This document shows positions 26,108 through 38,074 of a DNA stretch of 64,000 nucleotides, piece after piece. Source of the stretch: Asterella californica (taxonomy: Eukaryota; Streptophyta; Marchantiopsida; Marchantiales; Aytoniaceae); contig JAYKYS010000008.1 in NCBI GenBank assembly GCA_036924285.1, positions 17,531,001-17,595,000 on the forward strand. Direction: 5' to 3'. The number at the start of each line of letters is the position of its first letter. Within the stretch, counting starts at the first letter, position 1. The notes under the pieces were generated by a model that made no database searches, was not told the origin of the DNA, and saw nothing but the letters and a program-made list of their open reading frames with translations. The translations under genes were made by a program, and so were the position numbers.

Positions 26108-26578
26108 AGGTTTTGGTAATTGTATCTGTCTCGTCGTCTCTCGCAATCGTTTCCTTAGCGCCTCCGAGCGCCCACCCATAGACGGCTCGTGGCGCATTCG
26201 GTACACATACTCTGTCGGGCATCGGTTTCAATCCATCGCCACGGTCTCGTCAGGCCCGTTCATCGTCTGGTCTCATCGAGGTCGCTTTTGCGCTCAGTCA
26301 ATCTTCGAGCGCATACCGTCATCGGCGAAGGAGAGGCGAGCTCATGGTCCTCTATAGGGTTGTCCAGATTGGCAGGACTGGGGAAGATACTGATTAAGTT
26401 GGTTCCTGGAGGCGTGGGGTTTCCAGACAGCGGAGCTGCTGGCAAGTTGTTACGGAAAGGATTCAGCAGGCATCGAGTAAAGGTTAGGGAGAGGGACAAG
26501 GCGGTCAGTTGTAGAAAGGTAGGAGTTTTAAGCTAAAGAGTGTGAGGCAACAATAGCGAGGAAGGTTACAGCCGAGGC

Positions 26579-28897
26579 ATGGCTATGGTCGAACCGGAGT
26601 TATCATCGATATTCAGTCATCATACGCAACAGCATCAGAGCAGCGGACAGCATCACATGATGGACTGGTCCTCTCCTGGCTCTGGAGGGATGAGCCGCGG
26701 GGGAAGTTTGCATCAAAATGAGGAAGTTCCTTCTTACGTTCCGCAAGGAGGAGACATGTATCATCATCCATACTCCCTTTCTCCCCAGTCTCCGTTCGAC
26801 GTGAGTGATTATCACCACCACCACCACCACCACCACCACCAGCAGGTTGAGAAGACGGAGCCTCCTTCCCGCAGCAATTCTTCAGCTGACTACGAGTATA
26901 TGAGTGTCAACACACTTTCGCAGGTGGGCTCAGACCTAGGAGGGTCTCATCACCAGGGCTTCCTGACACCTGCCACGAGCTTCATGTCTTCGCAGTCCTC
27001 GACATCCAGCTTCAGTAATCCACCCGCTGGTGCTCCTGGAGGTGTGTTGGAAGAGATAGATGGTATCCTCAGAAATTTCGATATGCCCCAGCAGCAGCAT
27101 CATCATCATCATAATCATCATCACAGTTTAGAGATGGATCCATTGTTTGGTGAACTGATGTCACTTCCGCAGCAACAAGGTCTCTACAATGGAGGACACA
27201 CCGGCCTCGGACCCGTAGCGCAAGACCCTTTCCCCCTACACATGGTATCTATGGATGGTATGCAAGACACGCAGGCAGTAGATAACCTTGCGAAGGCTTT
27301 GCATGTAGAGATCATGTCCGAGAATTCTCATGTCGGTTCAACCATGGATACGTGCAGCATGAGCTCGGAGAACACCCCTTACATTTACGGGAGTGCCTCG
27401 CAGGCAGCTATGCACAGTGGGTATTTGGATGCGGCCACCCGAGGAGCGTCTACAGGGGGGTGGCAGCAGCTGCAGCATCAGCCTCAGCAGAAACTGCAAC
27501 AAAGTGTACAAAGTGGAGGCCATATGCTCGTGAAGAGCTCCAGTCAACAGCCGCAGACGAGCGCTATGAGCACAACTGGACCGGGAGGGAGCTATTACAG
27601 CATGGAGGCACCGGCATTCAACTTTTCACGTCCTGCTCCTTACGGGCCGAACCAATCCTCATCACCGCACAGCCTACCGACTAGCGTAGAGCAGCAGCAG
27701 CACCCTGACATGGGCCGATTGCACTTGAACGGATACCATGGTCTGAATAACCCATCACCATCCCCAGGTTCCGTGGTGCCAGCCACTGGATTGCAGCTTG
27801 TGCATTTGCTCTTAGCGTGCGCCGAAGCCGTGGCAGAGGACAAGTTGGAGTATGCCGAAATGATATTGGAGCGTCTCAGAGGGCATGTCCTTCCGGGTGG
27901 AAATCCCATGCAGCGATTGGCTGCATATTTCGAGGTGGCGCTCCGAGCACGGCTTACAAAAGAAAATACCTCGGCCATTTTCAAGGGCCTTACGGGAGAC
28001 AAAAGCATCCCTCAGGCCGAGATTCTTGAGGCTTTCAGCGTATTCTATGATTGTATTCCCATCGGCAAATTTGGGCATCTCACTTGCAATCAGATACTGC
28101 TGGATGCGGTCGAGAGGGAGAGAGTGGTTCATGTGTTAGATCTCCAAATTTGGCATGGAATGCAGTGGCCTGCTTTCTTGCAGGCTTTAGCTTTGCGCCC
28201 GGGCGGTCCTCCCAAGCTCCGAATGACTGCCTTGGGCGTTAACCTCAAGGACCTCGAAGAAACCGGGGAGAAGCTCATGGAGTGCGCTAGGAACTTGAAT
28301 GTCCCATTTGAGTTCTGCCCTCTGTTGACGGAGCTTGTGAAGTTCGAGCCCAGTATGCTAGACCTCCGGCGGGGCGAAGTCTTGGTCGTTAATAGCTTCG
28401 TGCAGTTCCATTGTTTGTTGAACAAGGGACCCGATGTCTTGTCTAAAATCCTACGGGGACTGCGGCTATTGAATCCACGGGTGGTAGCGTTTGCTGAAAA
28501 TGATGGCAATCACAATTCTCCATCGTTTCTCACCCGCTTTGTTGAGTGTTTAAGATATTACTCTGCAGTGTTCGATGCATTCGATGCGTCGCTGCCACCG
28601 GATTCACCGGCTAGGATGAAGATGGAGCAGATCTTCGCAGCGCAAAAGATCAGGAATATCATTGCCTGCGATGGACCCGCTCGAGTTGATGGGCATGAGA
28701 CCATGAGATACTGGCACAAACGGATGGAGGCTTCCAATTTCAGGAACATTTCGCTCAGCTCACGGGCGGTGTCCCAGGCTAATTTGCTGCTTAATCTTTA
28801 CTACTCGAACGGCTACACGCTGAGCACGAGCGAGTGTGGATATCTTGCGTTGGGATGGCACGGCATGCCGCTGATGGGGGTCTCCGCTTGGCATTGA
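26579..28897 (+). CDS. GRAS-domain transcriptional regulator
   Basis: A single uninterrupted frame of 772 residues starts at ATG 26579 (context GAGGCATGGCT; a second ATG is codon 3). The carboxy half is a complete GRAS domain, about residues 404-771. It has a leucine-rich region I starting LQLVHLLLACAEAVAE, a VHIID block as VHVLDLQIWHGMQWP (517-531), leucine-rich region II and a PFYRE-like block (about 633-672). The SAW block ends the protein with LALGWHGMPLMGVSAWH. The amino half is low complexity, with nine histidines at 79-87, a second His/Gln tract near 171-182 and many Gln/Ser, which is typical of the disordered N-terminus of this family. GRAS proteins act in the nucleus, usually through partner transcription factors, in gibberellin, root, meristem or symbiosis signalling. 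No DELLA/TVHYNP motif is visible, so it is not a canonical DELLA. Subfamily assignment needs a tree. Being intronless is usual for GRAS genes. Confidence 0.93.
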   Translation: MAMVEPELSSIFSHHTQQHQSSGQHHMMDWSSPGSGGMSRGGSLHQNEEVPSYVPQGGDMYHHPYSLSPQSPFDVSDYHHHHHHHHHQQVEKTEPPSRSNSSADYEYMSVNTLSQVGSDLGGSHHQGFLTPATSFMSSQSSTSSFSNPPAGAPGGVLEEIDGILRNFDMPQQQHHHHHNHHHSLEMDPLFGELMSLPQQQGLYNGGHTGLGPVAQDPFPLHMVSMDGMQDTQAVDNLAKALHVEIMSENSHVGSTMDTCSMSSENTPYIYGSASQAAMHSGYLDAATRGASTGGWQQLQHQPQQKLQQSVQSGGHMLVKSSSQQPQTSAMSTTGPGGSYYSMEAPAFNFSRPAPYGPNQSSSPHSLPTSVEQQQHPDMGRLHLNGYHGLNNPSPSPGSVVPATGLQLVHLLLACAEAVAEDKLEYAEMILERLRGHVLPGGNPMQRLAAYFEVALRARLTKENTSAIFKGLTGDKSIPQAEILEAFSVFYDCIPIGKFGHLTCNQILLDAVERERVVHVLDLQIWHGMQWPAFLQALALRPGGPPKLRMTALGVNLKDLEETGEKLMECARNLNVPFEFCPLLTELVKFEPSMLDLRRGEVLVVNSFVQFHCLLNKGPDVLSKILRGLRLLNPRVVAFAENDGNHNSPSFLTRFVECLRYYSAVFDAFDASLPPDSPARMKMEQIFAAQKIRNIIACDGPARVDGHETMRYWHKRMEASNFRNISLSSRAVSQANLLLNLYYSNGYTLSTSECGYLALGWHGMPLMGVSAWH
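26813..26839 (+). repeat. (CAC)9 codon repeat inside the GRAS gene
   Basis: Nine tandem CAC codons encode His79-His87. As a pure trinucleotide repeat in the coding frame it is likely to vary in length between individuals without shifting the frame. Confidence 0.9.
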
Positions 28898-29694
28898 TCG
28901 CTTGGCATTCGTCACACTATGCCTCATGGTCCATTTTATCTCCTCAGAGGCCACAACAGGCCATATGAAATTCGTCACTCTTTGATATCACAGATGATAC
29001 ACATGGGCTATGCTTTTCGCCGAGCTATCCCCTTGTACAACAAACAGATCATGGGAAGAATTTTTGGGACGCACTGTCACTTTAAGCCAGTCAGTCATGA
29101 TGATGCAAGATTTTAGAGACGGGGATGCGAGTGGGCTAGCTAGCTTGCTCGCTCGCTCGCTCGCTGGGTCAATAATGTTAAGTTTAAGCTGATCGATCGA
29201 TCACAGGTAGTAGACTGGGGTGGTGCTCATCAGCGATATTCTGTCATGATGGCTACCGGTTGCAGTTGTTGTTGTTGTTGTAGTGTTGTAATCGAGCACA
29301 CCCTTACCAGTTAGTGGCACCAGCTTGTAAAATATACGATTGGAATGCGGGACGTCGGTGCAATAATTGATGTCCATATTTCTTCTACTTTTAAGAAATC
29401 CTTCTGTCTCAGTTGGGCTTCACGGAATCCAGTTTGCGTTCTCTTTGCAGGAGGGGAGAGGATGATGATGATGATGATGATCTTCGGCAGAGCTACACAG
29501 GGTCCGGCGAGCCCTCGAGCTTCTTGGCACCTTTCAGGAGGGGCAGCTTAGGCACCTCTATAGCCTCGTGCTCCTAGGAGTGTCAGGTGTTGTCGTTGGC
29601 TTTGAATGAATCACCGTAAGAATTGGGCTCTACAGTTTTTCCTAAGCGATTCTGCCTGGATGCTGAAGATGTTATAGAAGAAGAAACCAATAAA
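28898..29694 (+). other. Probable 3-prime UTR of the GRAS gene
   Basis: No coding sequence follows the TGA stop. The segment contains a GCTC tetramer run at 29147-29165, a GATGAT run near 29461-29481 and a GTT run near 29266-29282. The first good AATAAA lies at 29689-29694. The 3-prime limit is inferred from that signal only. Confidence 0.4.
29689..29694 (+). terminator. Candidate poly(A) signal AATAAA for the GRAS gene
   Basis: A canonical AATAAA hexamer about 790 bp after the stop codon. Plant poly(A) signals are loose, so a nearer non-canonical site may be used instead. Confidence 0.35.
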
Positions 29695-31796
29695 ACGTTG
29701 TTGTTAGAAGGGTAGAAGAGGTTAATGAACTCTTGGTCTTCGAGTATTCGGTTATTTTGTGACTGAGCTGCATGATAGTGTTCCTCCGATGTAGATTAGT
29801 TTGATTGGAAGACTCTTGTGACGGCTCCAGTGAGTGATTCAGGATTTTCAATGAAGTTTTCCTTTGTGGAGTACTCTCTGTATGATCTGAAACTCATCGT
29901 TCAAAGTTCCCATGGATATATGGAGGATCTCTTGTGTGTATGTGTGTGTGTGATGTGATGATTATGATGATTGATGGCTTGAATATGACCCTCGATAGCT
30001 CTTCGTCCTCTAGTAGAGGGCGGGTCCCTTCTGGAGTTGTTGTTGTTTCTCTCATGGAACGTTTTCCCGGACGACAATCCTCCTTCCGAGCCGTATTGTG
30101 GTCGTGCGATCGCTTCACGTACGTCACGTTGTGTGGTGGCCCATGTTTCTTTGCGTGCAGCTATCGACCGTACTTGTCACTAGTAGCCCTGATGTGGTGG
30201 GACAAATCTTTTCCGGCTTGCATGGCATGGCCTAGCCTGGACGCCGGACGGGTCAGGTCGGTCAGTTCAGTTCAGTTCAGTTCGGTCTCCTTTCCCCACC
30301 AAGTAGTATCAAGACGAGGACTTCTCTGACCAACAATTCCCCCATTCAACTCCTATCAAGATCAATCCCCAGGAGAAGACGCCGGTCAAAACTCTCCGAT
30401 CTCTGCGGTCAAGTCATCTGACATCTCGCTGGCTGTAGCCTGTAGTAGTAAACCTGTAAGCATGTCATTCTCACGACCTGCCGTACTATTCACTCATATC
30501 CGCCGGGTCCAGCAAACCAGCCAGCAGGCGGCGTGGCCCTGCCCTCGAGGGGCCCCGCCCTCCCTCCCTCCCTCGTCGCCTTCTTGCGGCACCACCTGAA
30601 CGAAGATAATCCCGTAATTTTTGAAAATTCACAGAGTACGTGTAGCTAGGCTCCCGTAGGTATTGCGCCGGCCGGAGGAACCGACGCAGAAAGAGTCAAA
30701 ACGGCCCGGAAAGTGGTGAAGGAAAGGAGGTCTGCCAGTAGTTATCCTAATTCTGATATGAAAACTCCGGGAAAGCAGCAGCAGCAGCAACCCCAAAAGC
30801 GAGAGGTCGACGGGAAAGGAAAGGAGAGGAGGAAGAAGAGTCGAAAGCCGCTTTTCATCGTTTCTTTTCAGTCTTGGGGCCCGTCCCGTCCCGTCCCGTC
30901 CCGTCCATAGCCGATCTCGCCTTCACCGAGACAGGCCCGATGGTCGTCAGCCTATCGACCTGAAAAGAAAAGCAGGGCCGGGATAGGTAGAGCCTGCCCG
31001 ATAACAACATGCGACTTGTGACTGTTGGCAGACGCAAGACCGCCCACCAATCCGTGCCATGGGACTCGTCGTTGCTCCACCCAATTCTGATCTCACCCTG
31101 TCGCCAGCCGAGCCAAGCCCAGTATGGTACGTTGACGGAAAAGTTGTTCCGGGACTCTTATGTGTCCGAAGGCCAGCATCTCTTCTCCCCTTTTCAACCC
31201 CCTTCACCAGTTTCAGGTAACGTGTACCGTATCTCCCTGCAGTGTGGGGGCGGTTCGGATCGGACCCGGGATTTCTGACGGTCTTGACGTGAGAAAAGGC
31301 TTTTAGACAACTCCACTTTGTACCCGAAAGTTTGGGGAGCAGTAAGTTAACGTCTTTTCTCGACCCCTCCATCGATCTTGCTTACGGCATCGGACGGCCG
31401 AGCGAGATCCAAGAGACGGGTACAAGGCAGGGATGACACTCTGGATGAAGTCAAGTGGCGGAGAAGGCAGACGGAGGGCAGATTAGGAGCCATTTGGCTA
31501 CAGCATAGGCCTGAGAAGGGTTTAGTTGTAAAGGGCAAAAGATCGTGACTGCTAGCTACAGAGACAGCTTGGCGAGAGGAGGAGCAGGGAGGGACAGGAT
31601 TGATAATAAGACAAATGAGAAGGCTCAAGTTTTACTAGTGCTAGACCTTTCCTTGAGGACGACTATAAGGGACTCGAGAGAGCGGTCGAGCGAGCGGGCG
31701 GATGGATGGATGAATGCACCCTTTCCGAGACTCTCCAAGTTCGACGCTAACGTCTGTCTCTTTGTCTCCTCCAAGTCTTGTGCCGTAAATTTGATT
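29695..31796. other. GC-richer gene-free stretch
   Basis: No supported gene. It holds a GT/TG-rich patch near 29935-29960, a TTCAG-type run near 30262-30282 and the (CCCGT)n array at 30880-30906. Open frames on both strands overlap each other and have no domains. Confidence 0.4.
30880..30906. repeat. (CCCGT)n pentamer array
   Basis: Five tandem CCCGT units, read directly. Confidence 0.9.
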
Positions 31797-32832
31797 ACAG
31801 TGAGACACCCCGTCATAGTCACACAAGTGGTGACCCTGATATTTTGTCACTACACCGCGTCGTGACTCGACATTTATCGTCACATTCTGGAAACGAAATC
31901 TTCAGAAAGTGATACACTGTATGATTATAGTCACGTTAATGAAAGAAACTCTTGGGAATTGTTGGGGTTCAACTTTAACTAGGGGTTAAAGTTGAACCCC
32001 TAGTACCTATCCAGCACCCGTGCATATGCCTCTTCCATTTTCTTATGGAAATATGCAATGGTTTAATTCATTATTTAATTTTAAATGAGTTAGTAAATAA
32101 AATAATATGTTGATTAAACATATTTTTCCTGTGATCGCACTTGTAGTCTCTGAACCGGGTTCGTTTTCGCTGTTTTGGTGAGTTATGTCCGGACTGCCGC
32201 GTAACTTTAGGTTGGTTAATAGTTTTTCTTGTTTTACTTAGTACAGAGTTTCTACTTAACATTTTTTCTTTTCTAATAACAACAAGTGGACAAAAGTTCT
32301 CCAGAAGTTAATGTTCTATGCATTTGAACTCGTGTAGATAAAAATTGATCATATTTTTATAAAATATTTTAATGAAATTACACAAAGAAACGCATATCAT
32401 GTTAGAAACATTATTCTTACTTGAGTATTTCTGAAAATCTAAAGAGATATTAAAGCCATCTAACATTTCCTCGTGACTATCTCTTTCCTGGAACGAGAAA
32501 GATATAAAATCTTTTTTGCGTAAATTTAATCAAGACCACTGAACAAAATGATCAATACTCCCGATATTGATCATTCATAATGTTGATCGCTTTTCGTGCT
32601 TTTCGTCTTCCTTTTTGGGACTATAACTGCACTTTCGATGCATAATGAACAAAAAAAGCAGAGATGTAAAATAATTATTTTATTTAAATATCCAAATAAA
32701 CAATAATGTTATTTTGTTACATAATTGTATTTTTATATAACCTGTGAAACTATAATGTTAAAAGCTTAAAAGGAAGTGATTATAATGCGCTTATGACTAT
32801 ATTGGGTGTGACTATAACGAGGTTTCTGACGT
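31797..32832. mobile_element. Candidate degenerate TIR element, about 1.0 kb
   Basis: The left end (from about 31800) contains ACACCCCGTCATAGTCACAC followed by further TAGTCAC/TGTCAC words. The right end, read on the minus strand from about 32830, begins CAGAAACCTCGTTATAGTCA and also continues with TAGTCA and TAATCAC words. The interior is AT-rich and non-coding. The match is imperfect and no target duplication was found. A perfect 16-bp hairpin lies inside (31964-32000). Limits are approximate. Confidence 0.4.
31964..32000. repeat. Perfect 16-bp hairpin
   Basis: Arms 31964-31979 (GGGGTTCAACTTTAAC) and 31985-32000 pair perfectly around a 5-nt loop. A second overlapping palindrome can form between CTAGGGGTT and AACCCCTAG, so two alternative folds compete. 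Confidence 0.8.
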
Positions 32833-35800
32833 ACATTCTTGGTTTGACGTACCGATATGATGATCCGTCAATCCAACAACATCCAGAAACTTCGGCGAAG
32901 AATCCGTCTACAATCCGAAATACGAATTGTAGAAAGGGCTGAGATACGGAGCTGTCCGTTGAGCGTCTTTTCTGTCTCCGCCTTCCCGTATCCGAGGGGA
33001 CGAATCCAGACGTCTCTAATCCTCCAGCAACCGCGCCTTTAGACTAGGTTTAGAGAGACTCCAAACCTAGCTAGCTAGCTGGCTGGCCGGCCGGCAAACG
33101 CATCCTTCTCTTTGAATCCGGTCCAGGGCCCGCTTTAGGCTCGTTTTTCTGTTTCGGACCTTATCTGATCTGAATAAGTGGAAGTGGGGAGGAACAAGGC
33201 TGACACCTGTCTCCGCTGGATGCATACGGTGAGTTCGACATCTCCATCATAAAGAGCTCTCTATCCCAACGTCTTGAAATACCCACAGTCTCCGAGTCTT
33301 CCCCCCGCCCCCCAACTCTCTCTCTCTCTCTCTCTCGAGAAAGAGAGATAGTGGGCACTTCGCTCCTGGTTCTGCTCATCAATGATTGTCATCATTCTCT
33401 GGTTTCCTTCTAGTGAGCTACTGCTACGGACTCTGTAGCAGCAACTTTCTGATTCCAAATATCATGCCGCTCTGGACTGTGGGCTCTGGACCCTGGACTT
33501 GCATTTGTTTACTCACAGTATTCCCTCAGGCTCATCGGACAATCATTCCCTTTCCTTCTCTCTACGTGTAAATGGACTACACGATTCTGGAAATCACGTC
33601 CGAGTGAAATTCCAAACCGTTCTCCGGCTTGATTCCTTTGCAAGCAAACAGAACAGACTGCAAGGAGCAGGCAGGTACGTGAAGAATTCTTCAGTCAGCC
33701 AGTATAGAAACTATAGAATTCAATCCTTCATCTTATATATAAACCCTCCTCCACATTCTCAGAGAGGTTCATGTATATTCAAGCTCTAACTTGTTTGTAC
33801 CAACCCTTTGAAGTCGAGGAAAATCATGGAGCTCCATAACGAATATATTTTAAAGTTATGTTCAGTTTTGAGATTCATTAGTCCTCTGTCGTAATTGCTA
33901 CCGAAGTTTGGTCTGAAATCTCCACGATATGTAGGTTACGATACTGGAGACTGCCGGTAGCAATTCTTGCCGACTGCTCGGCTCAGGTTGAGGTTGGCCC
34001 TGCCCGGAAAGGTGACGCGTCCAAGCGAGAAACGGGAAAGGGCGACGTGACGTGAATGAAGGTCAGCACTCACGCTCGTTCCTCAAAATAAATGGTGGAG
34101 GGGACCGGTGCAGAAATGGGGAGAGTACGATTTTGATCGGCGGGAGACTCCCTCGGAGTCTCTCACGTACAGGTCTTTACTGTACTTTCCACGTAACAGG
34201 TCGTTCCTACTGCGCAGTTTCTCCGGAACGTGGTAATATGTTTATGTACCACGTTCATACAACTCTCCCTCTGATAATCGGAGTCTAGTTTCATCGCAAC
34301 TTTCACTGTTGTGTTCTACCGCGGTCACCTGTTTCTGTTTAGGCGATAATAATAATATAATAATACATTATATCGCCTCTCGCTTAGATTAAAATAAAAT
34401 AAATTTTCACCCGCAAGGCTCCTAATGGATAATGGATCTGATATTTTTCGTAATAATAATAAAATTCAACGGAAGTATTTCGGAAATATATAAGTAAATT
34501 ATTATAACCATAGTCCGATTTATGCGTTTACGGAATTATTCAATAACCGCAGTAAGAGAGTGGGATATACAGCGACTGTGCCTCTATTTTGCAGTTCTCA
34601 CTACCGTAGTCAGTACAGAGTGACTGCACTTTCATGAAGACAAAGGATTTACGTCCGCATTGCAGCTACTGCGTATGGATACAGTGCTATGTGAAAGGCG
34701 TCCATATTTGCTGAGTCAAGCCACGTAAGAGGATCAGTGAAGGGTAGGGTAGGACAGGGCAGGCAGGTCTGGGCATGGGGCAGGACTCCGACCATTCCCG
34801 GGACCAGGGACGTTTCATGCCGCGCTCAGTCCCAGGTTTCGTTATAGGCAAGACTGCCCGGTTTCGTCTGAAAACCGCCTACAGAGACGGTTGTTCTTCT
34901 GACACCGTTCTCACATTCACCGGGTCTGGTCTGGACTCTGGATCGTGAACAAGCAGCCGAATCTGCCCAGGTTTTGTCTCACATGTGTGTATCCGTCCGT
35001 CTTCAAGACTTCGTTTCATTACACCATCAGTCTTACGGACTCTTACCTCAGCCTTACCTCGCCACAATTATTACGGCCTATGAAAATATACTTCAGCGGC
35101 GTGTGAGACATCAACGCTTCAGATACGAACCGCGCCTGAAGTTAACTGCAGTTCAACTTTCTGACCATGAGTCTTGCTTGCTACTTTTCAAAAGGCTTCT
35201 ATGCTAGAAGAGATTAATAATCAGATATACGGCCCTGACACTCGACATGGCTCTCCATGATGCCAAACTGTAACACCTGGGAGAGAGAAAATCAAGTCAG
35301 AGATATCTTCAGTTTTTGTCCTTTCCCAGAAAATTCCCTTCCTTAAACTTTCACGGAACTCAAGTTAAAGTCATGATTAGAGAGGATATGTTCTTCAATT
35401 CATTTCATTTCACTACATTCATGCTTCATCTCGATTCATGGTTCCTCATCTAGGGCGCCGTGTAATCTATACCCAAGTAAACGCTACAACTCCTACTGAG
35501 GAAAGGCTTTTATATAAAATGCCCTATAAATCAAGTATGTTTAATTGATTTTGAAATACGGCCACTCGAACCTTCTCTTATTTCTTGTAAAAAGTTCTAC
35601 AGGCTTCAGTTGTAAATTTTACTTACCATTTCTAGATATGGTACATAATTTTTACAATCATTAGACACTTGTAATATGTAGTCATCAACTTGATCTGCCG
35701 GAAACCGTTGAAATTTTTCCAAAATGACATCTATAGAGGTTTTGCTGCTCCTGACACAGCTTGACTTACATCATTTCATCTTGATCTTGTAATTCTCGTT

Positions 35801-37524
35801 ACAGGATTCTCTAATTCTCTTATCTCTTGAGAATATCTCCGTAGCCGTAAAGCAAAGCTGGGCTCCCCGATTTGGCATATACTCTACAGGGAATAACTAA
35901 TTTATTAGTTAATGAATTAGTAATTGTTGTTGAAAGGAGGTAACAATTGTGAGGGTGAAAGATAATAATAACAACAAAACGAAATGAGAATGTCATTGAG
36001 GTGAATGTAAAAATTGTAAGATTCGTCCGTCGCTTGCTTCTTCTTGAAAGATGCACGTTTTCTTTATGCTGGAGTCTGGACTGCAGATCAGATTTGCATA
36101 ACGGTCCAGTGAGGAACGAGTCCTTTCCTTGATCCGTCCCTAGGGAGATTTACATACATGCTGTTCGTTATGGAGAGGCCACCTTCTTGTAGGTCCACAA
36201 ATTTGTCTCATCTGGTAATTCTCGCTCTTTTCAAAACACGCAGTCTCAGCAAGTTTTCTACCCAATCCAGTCCAATCCACTCACCTCTATAAGCGAGCGG
36301 ATCACAGCGTAGCAACGGATATTTTTCCCTCGGTAACTGAGTTCCATCTAGCCAGTGACCACTCTCTCCTCGTCCTCCTCCTTGAGAAGAAGTTGCCGGT
36401 GCGCCTCCCACAAGTCGGCCCTGATTAACCGGTCGTTTACAGAACTTTGCCGGGAACGTGAACACGAGCAGGTACAGACAGAGTTGAGATCGAGTCATTT
36501 GAGCATTGATCAGTTTCCTCCAGTACTCATCGATCTTGTACATATACCAGCGGCTGTCAGCTTGTTGGCCGGCGGCAGGTAGAACAGGCTTGGCCGGCAG
36601 GTCGTCTACAGGACGTCGTGTAATGTTGTTCATATTTATCCATCGCCGGTAACCCTGACACGTATTTAATTAGACGGAGTGCCGGCGGCTAGAGCAAAAT
36701 AGTGTTTCTGGAAGCGTCATCACTGACCAAGAGCGGTGTATCCAAGAGATTTACTTACTTACCCAGTTATCTGCGAACGTGGTTTCGGCAATGCTAAGTT
36801 TGGCTTGTAGACGACCACGTGTGAGGTTCAACAGTGCCATCGCCAGGTTTCTGACCACTCCTATTGTTTCCGTACCTTTTACCCTACTTTAACCTTACCT
36901 GGTTAAAACCAAGCCCCGAGTTTGTGTGCGCGCGAGTTAATGGTGGCAGGGCAAAAGGCATCGGTTGCCAGATATTTCATTCCTATGTCCGCGACCGGTA
37001 TCAGATGGCAGGCATAACCTCCTGCTGTGCTCTGGGGCCTAGCCACATACCGTCTCCTACCCGTAAGCTCTCGGCTGGCAGGCGATCCTGTACTCCCTCT
37101 CTTGATAGGATGACTCCTTTCACAGCTGCTACGGCCGTGAAAGGACGACAGTCGCTGTCGCCCTGGAGCTTATCGGCAAAACCTAATGGTTATCTGGCCG
37201 GCGTGTGGCCCTGGCGATCGCCGTCGTCCGATCTAGATCGTTACGGATTCTGACCAACATGAATTCACCACCGTGCCTGTGGAATTGCTCGTTTAACTCC
37301 ATTCAGCTCTTACACTGTGACTACCGGTACTACCTACTGTAAGAACCAACATGATTACTGACCGCATCTTCGAGTCATTCATTCTCTGGACGATCCTTTC
37401 TTTCCCGAATCCGGTTGCAGTTCCCATTTGGCGACAGTAAGTAACTTCGTCACCAGGTTACTCCGTTCGGTGTCACAGTTACTAGGTCAGCTCAGGGACG
37501 CGTTCCTTAACCATGGTACGTGTA
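32833..37524. other. Gene-free stretch upstream of the copia insertion
   Basis: No gene could be supported. There is a short TC run near 33316-33335 and a TAGC/GGCC-rich palindromic patch at 33067-33095. Open frames such as 36208-36633 minus and 36864-37253 plus show no recognisable domain and could be chance in moderately GC-rich DNA. Confidence 0.4.
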
Positions 37525-37529
37525 TCCGT
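37525..37529. repeat. Target-site duplication TCCGT (left)
   Basis: TCCGT directly precedes the 5-prime LTR and is repeated directly after the 3-prime LTR (42971-42975). Five bp is the usual duplication size for copia integrases. Confidence 0.95.
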
Positions 37530-37758
37530 TGTTGATATAGTCCCAAGCTCTAGTAGATCGACGGCTACCATTAGCCGGAGTGGTTAGGGTTGTTAGAGTT
37601 AGTTAGAGGGCTAACCCACCATTAGGGTTTCCCTTGTACTCACCTCCACTATATATACAGAGAGAGGCAAAGCCTCTCTCATCTCATTCCTATTTTACTT
37701 CCTTGTCTACTCGCTCTCTCTCTTCTTGGAGTGTCCTCGAAGTATCGATCTTTCTACA
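37530..37758 (+). repeat. Copia 5-prime LTR
   Basis: 229 bp with TG...CA ends. A TATA-like CTATATATA at 37649-37657 suggests the promoter, with transcription probably starting a few tens of bases downstream. AGAGAGGCAAAGCCTCTCT just after it is an inverted repeat that would fold in the transcript leader. By eye it is identical to the 3-prime copy. Confidence 0.96.
37649..37657 (+). promoter_or_regulatory. TATA-like element of the LTR promoter
   Basis: CTATATATA lies about 110 bp before the LTR end, where the U3 promoter of copia elements is expected. The start site is inferred. Confidence 0.55.
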
Positions 37759-37770
37759 TGGTATCAGAGC
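37759..37770 (+). other. Primer binding site (initiator Met tRNA)
   Basis: TGGTATCAGAGC follows directly after the LTR. This is the classical plant copia primer site, complementary to the 3-prime end or internal part of initiator methionine tRNA, where minus-strand DNA synthesis begins. Confidence 0.9.
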
Positions 37771-38074
37771 TGGTGAGAGCGTGTGTCCCTTGCTGATGAG
37801 CAAGATGGAGATTGGAGTACAGGAGAGAGCAGCCGGAGTTGTGCCTGATGTCGAGCACTATCCTGCTGATGCGTTCGGGTGAGGCGAAACCGTTTCTTTC
37901 GCCACCAGAAACTTTGAACGCGATTTCGGAGACCTAGACAATTTTTTCTCGCTGTTTTCTGTCGACCAACCCTTCTTGGGCTGTCTTGCTCAGAAGGTGC
38001 GAATTGTGTACTGGGCCAAGTTTCAGTCGATTTGGAGATTTCCAGCGGCAGATTTTCAAACGGATCTTTTTCGA

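Larger units (their letters stand above)
23482..26578 (+). promoter_or_regulatory. Probable upstream and 5-prime leader region of the GRAS gene
   Basis: Base composition changes here from AT-rich to GC-richer purine/pyrimidine-biased DNA, which continues to the GRAS start codon. It holds (GGGGA)n/(GA)n at 24778-24835, (GGGAC)n at 25229-25247 and (TC)n at 26065-26106. Frames over 100 codons occur on the minus strand (for example 24655-25329), but they are serine/proline/leucine low-complexity shadows of the purine tracts. No TATA box could be fixed, so the transcription start is unknown. The leader may contain an intron (see findings). Confidence 0.45.

Noticed and set aside
27640..28509. Antisense open frames within the GRAS gene
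   Set aside because: Shadows of the GRAS coding frame; no independent motif.
36864..37253. 129-residue plus-strand frame near the copia insertion
   Set aside because: No recognisable motif and no supporting context; consistent with a chance frame.
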